A stretch of 64,000 nucleotides of DNA from Shimia thalassica (GTDB lineage: Bacteria > Pseudomonadota > Alphaproteobacteria > Rhodobacterales > Rhodobacteraceae). The position numbers and the translations under genes were made by a program. Positions 61,208 to 64,000 of the stretch are shown here, piece by piece. The notes under the pieces are model-generated. The model worked only from the letters and a program-made list of their open reading frames with translations. It was not told where the DNA came from and did no database searches. Within the stretch, counting starts at the first letter, position 1. Every line of letters begins with the position of its first letter. The stretch spans positions 1,922,001 to 1,986,000 of the forward strand of contig NZ_CYTW01000001.1 in NCBI RefSeq assembly GCF_001458215.1, written 5' to 3'.

Positions 61208-62248
61208 TCATTTTTTGGGAAGGATAACCGTAAAAGTTGATCCCTGACCCAGGGTGCTTTCAACCTGAAGGCGTCCACGGTGCCGATTCAGGATATGTTT
61301 CACAATCGCGAGGCCCAAACCGGTGCCGCCCATCTCGCGCGAGCGATGTGAGTCGATCCGATAAAATCTCTCGGTCAGGCGGGGCAGATGCACGGCATCG
61401 ATTCCGGGACCGTTGTCCGAAATGGCAATCAACAATGCAGGTTTGCGCAACACGTGGTCGCGCGCCACAAAAGAGACCTTGATCGAGACCTGCGTCCCCT
61501 GCCCGCCATATTTCAAAGCGTTTTCAATGAGGTTGGTGAAAACCTGCAAGAGTTGGTCCGGATCCCCGGTGACGCTGGTCGGAACATCCGGAGTGTCATA
61601 AAGGAACTGACCGCCATTTTCTTCTGCTACAGTTTCAAGATTACGCAGCACAGATCGCAAAAGCTGATCCAGATCGATTGCAGAGGTCGGCCGCATGCGA
61701 GCCTCTTCTTCGACACGGCTCAAAGACAGAAGATCGCCGACCAAACGGTTCATGCGGCTGGCTTCGGCGGACATGGTTGTCAGAAACCGTTGCTGGGCCT
61801 CGGGATCACCGCGGGCGGGTCCCTGAATCGTCTCGATAAATCCCAGAATGGCCGTGAGCGGCGTGCGCAATTCATGGCTGACGTTTGCCACAAAATCCCT
61901 GCGCATCTTGTCGGCCTGCTGAAGGTGGGTGACATCTGTGAAACACAAAAGCACCCCATCCACTTCTTCCCCCGTAACACGCGAGAAGGTCACGTTGTAG
62001 CGCACATTCAGCGGCCCGTCGTGATGATGGTAAATGGCGCGCTGCTCGGTTCCGTTCGCAAGACAGGAATCCAGCGCTTCGGTCAGTCCGGGCTGGCGGA
62101 ACACCAGAACAAAGGGGCTGGTTTCGTCAGCCTTGGGATTAAGCGTCAAAGCCCCTTCATTTGCGGCAATGATACGTTTGTTCGATCCAACAAAGACCGA
62201 CGGCATCGGGATGCCATGTACAAAGGATTTTGCAAGTGTCGCGCTCAT
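61208..62248 (-). CDS. phoR: Phosphate regulon sensor kinase PhoR
   Basis: 346 residues: PAS domain (about 10-110), H-box NVSHELRTPLTAIL, N-box NLIENALKYGG, G-boxes DNGPGI and GGTGLGLAI. No membrane helix at the N-terminus, unlike E. coli PhoR, so soluble or held by Pst/PhoU. First gene of the cluster; separated from pstS by the Pho box. Confidence 0.93.
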   Translation of the reverse strand: MSATLAKSFVHGIPMPSVFVGSNKRIIAANEGALTLNPKADETSPFVLVFRQPGLTEALDSCLANGTEQRAIYHHHDGPLNVRYNVTFSRVTGEEVDGVLLCFTDVTHLQQADKMRRDFVANVSHELRTPLTAILGFIETIQGPARGDPEAQQRFLTTMSAEASRMNRLVGDLLSLSRVEEEARMRPTSAIDLDQLLRSVLRNLETVAEENGGQFLYDTPDVPTSVTGDPDQLLQVFTNLIENALKYGGQGTQVSIKVSFVARDHVLRKPALLIAISDNGPGIDAVHLPRLTERFYRIDSHRSREMGGTGLGLAIVKHILNRHRGRLQVESTLGQGSTFTVILPKK

Positions 62249-62406
62249 GGGTCAGGTCCGCCATTCAGATCACGGCCAGAGTTTCCGAGCCAAACAGATT
62301 TGTAAACGGGGCAAAGCAAAAGTTTCACCCAGTTGTTACAATTCAATAAGCAGCTTTATAAACAAGATGTTACAAGTTAAACATCATGTTTTCTTGCAAC
62401 TTTCCT

Positions 62407-62928
62407 TTACAGGGCGACAAGACCGGCCCGAAAACGGCGCATGTTTTGCTGATAATGCAGCGCACTTCCACGCAGCCCGTTGATGGCCGCCTCGTCCAGC
62501 GTGCGCACGACTTTGCCCGGTGCGCCCATGACAAGAGATCCATCCGGAATGACCTTGCCTTCGGTGACAAGCGCCCCTGCCCCGATCAGACAATTCTTGC
62601 CGATCTTTGCCCCGTTCAGGACGGTTGCGCCCATTCCGATCAGGCTGTTTTCACCGATGGTGCACCCGTGCAGCATCGCCTTGTGTCCGATGGTACATCC
62701 CTCACCAATTGTTAAGGGACATCCGGGATCGGTGTGCATGACCGTGTTTTCCTGCACGTTTGATCCCTTGCCGATCACGATGGTTTCATTGTCACCACGA
62801 ATGGTGCATCCGAACCAGACCGACGCACCTTCTTCAATGCGGACATTGCCAATGACATTGGCGTCCGGTGCAACCCAGCTGTCTTCTGCAATGTCGGGGG
62901 AAACCCCATCCAGTTGATAAATCGGCAT
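62407..62928 (-). CDS. Gamma-class carbonic anhydrase-like protein
   Basis: 173 residues, left-handed beta-helix hexapeptide repeats ([21 protein letters not shown]). Zinc His residues in VMHTD and GHKAMLHGC. YrdA/CaiE-like; carbonic anhydrase activity often weak in this subgroup. Start overlaps the gmk stop by one base. Confidence 0.88.
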   Translation of the reverse strand: MPIYQLDGVSPDIAEDSWVAPDANVIGNVRIEEGASVWFGCTIRGDNETIVIGKGSNVQENTVMHTDPGCPLTIGEGCTIGHKAMLHGCTIGENSLIGMGATVLNGAKIGKNCLIGAGALVTEGKVIPDGSLVMGAPGKVVRTLDEAAINGLRGSALHYQQNMRRFRAGLVAL

Positions 62929-63578
62929 CAGGACATCTCCTCAAATTCCGCATGCAGGGTGCGCACGTGTTCTTGCAACATGGGTTGCTGTTCGCGGCGC
63001 ATCCGTTCCGCTGTGATGATGGTTTTCAATTCCTTTTCAGTGGCATCAAGATCATCATTCACCAGCACATAGTCATATGCGCCCCAGTGGCTGATCTCGT
63101 CCCAGCTTTTGAGCATCCGCTTGGAAATCACCTCTTCGCTGTCTTGGGCGCGCGACACAAGACGTCGATGCAGCTCCGTGATCGAGGGCGGCAGAATAAA
63201 GATCGACAGCGCGTGTTTGCCAAGGTTTGAATTGCGGATTTGCTGTTCGCCCTGCCAATCGACATCAAACAGAACGTCATTGCCGCTTTCGATCACCTTT
63301 TGCACAGGAGCCTGAGGCGATCCGTAAAAGTTGCCAAAAACGTGCGCGTGTTCCAGCATTTCACCGTTGGCGGCCATGCGTTTGAATTCATCTTCCGACA
63401 AAAAGTAGTATTCGCGGCCATGTTCTTCGCCGGTGCGCGGCGCACGGGTGGTTGCGGATACGGAAAAGCTGAGGCCCGGATCCCACTCCATCAAGCGTCG
63501 GGCCAGTGTCGATTTCCCTGCGCCGGACGGGGACGACAGGATCACAAGAAGGCCGCGGCGGTTGCTCATATCAGTCAT
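62928..63578 (-). CDS. gmk: Guanylate kinase
   Basis: 216 residues. P-loop [11 protein letters not shown] near 15, [17 protein letters not shown] (GMP site), [12 protein letters not shown]. Makes GDP from GMP. Follows the yicC gene by three bases, as is usual. Confidence 0.97.
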   Translation of the reverse strand: MTDMSNRRGLLVILSSPSGAGKSTLARRLMEWDPGLSFSVSATTRAPRTGEEHGREYYFLSEDEFKRMAANGEMLEHAHVFGNFYGSPQAPVQKVIESGNDVLFDVDWQGEQQIRNSNLGKHALSIFILPPSITELHRRLVSRAQDSEEVISKRMLKSWDEISHWGAYDYVLVNDDLDATEKELKTIITAERMRREQQPMLQEHVRTLHAEFEEMS

Positions 63579-63581
63579 GTT

Positions 63582-64000
63582 TCATTCCACGTTTTGAACT
63601 TGTTCGCGCATCTGGTCGATCACCGCCTTGAGGTCCAGACCAATCCGCGTCAATTCTGCATTCTGTGACTTTGAGCACAACGTATTGGCCTCGCGGTTGA
63701 ATTCCTGCATGAGGAAATCCAGCTTGCGCCCGACGGGGCTTCCGGCGGAAAGAAGATCGCGCGCGGCATCGATATGGGCGCGCAACCGGTCCAGTTCCTC
63801 GGTGATGTCCTGTTTGACGGCAATGATCGCCAGCTCCTGTGCGATACGGCCTTCGTCCATGTCATCTGTGTTGTCCATGACCTTGGCCAGATTGCGCCGC
63901 AGCGCCGCAGCCGTTTCGTCGCGGCGGGCCTCAAGCACCTCTGCAGCAGCATCCGTCAGGTCCGCAATCGTGTTCAACTGGTCCTTCAGAACCGAATCGA
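63582..64000 (-). CDS. YicC family endoribonuclease-like protein, 5' end outside window
   Basis: C-terminal about 138 residues: RIAQELAIIAVKQDITEELDRLRAH region, RKLDFLMQEFNREANTLCSKS, typical YicC C-terminus (DUF1732). The reading frame is open to the window edge. Upstream of gmk as in most alphaproteobacteria. Confidence 0.9.
   Translation of the reverse strand, partial: DSVLKDQLNTIADLTDAAAEVLEARRDETAAALRRNLAKVMDNTDDMDEGRIAQELAIIAVKQDITEELDRLRAHIDAARDLLSAGSPVGRKLDFLMQEFNREANTLCSKSQNAELTRIGLDLKAVIDQMREQVQNVE

Overview
The window looks like a chromosome segment of a marine alphaproteobacterium of the Roseobacter group (Rhodobacteraceae). The basis is gene content and order: a tetrahydrofolate/corrinoid C1 cluster, obgE-proB-proA, ChpT and DUF3553 next to olsB-olsA, L21 with a C-terminal helix-hairpin-helix extension, phoR-pstSCAB-phoU-phoB, and an iron-sulfur (6-4) photolyase of the PhrB type. 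Genus was not determined.

Layout. 1-2057 (minus): one-carbon genes (methyl-THF:corrinoid methyltransferase, cut by the window edge; MetF-like reductase; small virulence-factor-family protein). 2282-4192: ppx and rlmE. 4446-11230: a membrane alpha/beta hydrolase, a periplasmic Do-like protease, a two-component system and a class III nucleotide cyclase. 11338-15387: oxidoreductases, with a LysR regulator divergent from an LLM/SDR pair. 15451-20342: porin, metallophosphoesterase and exported amidohydrolase, divergent from an AraC regulator. 20506-23246: CorA/ZntB transporter and photolyase.

23280-36314 is a 13-kb mobile element inserted in tRNA-Ser(CGA). The intact tRNA is at 36257-36346 and a 58-bp copy of its 3' part lies at 23280-23337. 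Inside are a tyrosine integrase, a small Zn-ribbon protein, an Xis/AlpA-like HTH protein, a 764-aa primase-helicase beside an AT-rich repeat region (candidate origin), several small phage-type genes, a shortened HK97-type capsid gene, and at the far end a translationally coupled reverse transcriptase + family A DNA polymerase pair. No terminase, portal or tail genes are present. The organisation (int and xis divergent, then primase, then capsid remnant and cargo) is that of a phage satellite rather than a full prophage. The RT-PolA pair is the strongest candidate for a poorly described, probably defensive, system.

36473-64000 is core chromosome again: DUF2059 protein, rplU-rpmA, LysE exporter, GNAT, obgE-proB-proA, chpT, DUF3553, ornithine-lipid genes olsB-olsA, a porin, rpsB-tsf, a solo LuxR regulator coupled to aroQ, a 1180-residue RTX repeat protein with an internal duplication, the phosphate regulon (Pho box of three 11-bp repeats before pstS and an attenuator hairpin after pstS), gamma-carbonic anhydrase, gmk and the 3' part of a yicC gene. 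All calls come from reading sequence and motifs; no database search was run.
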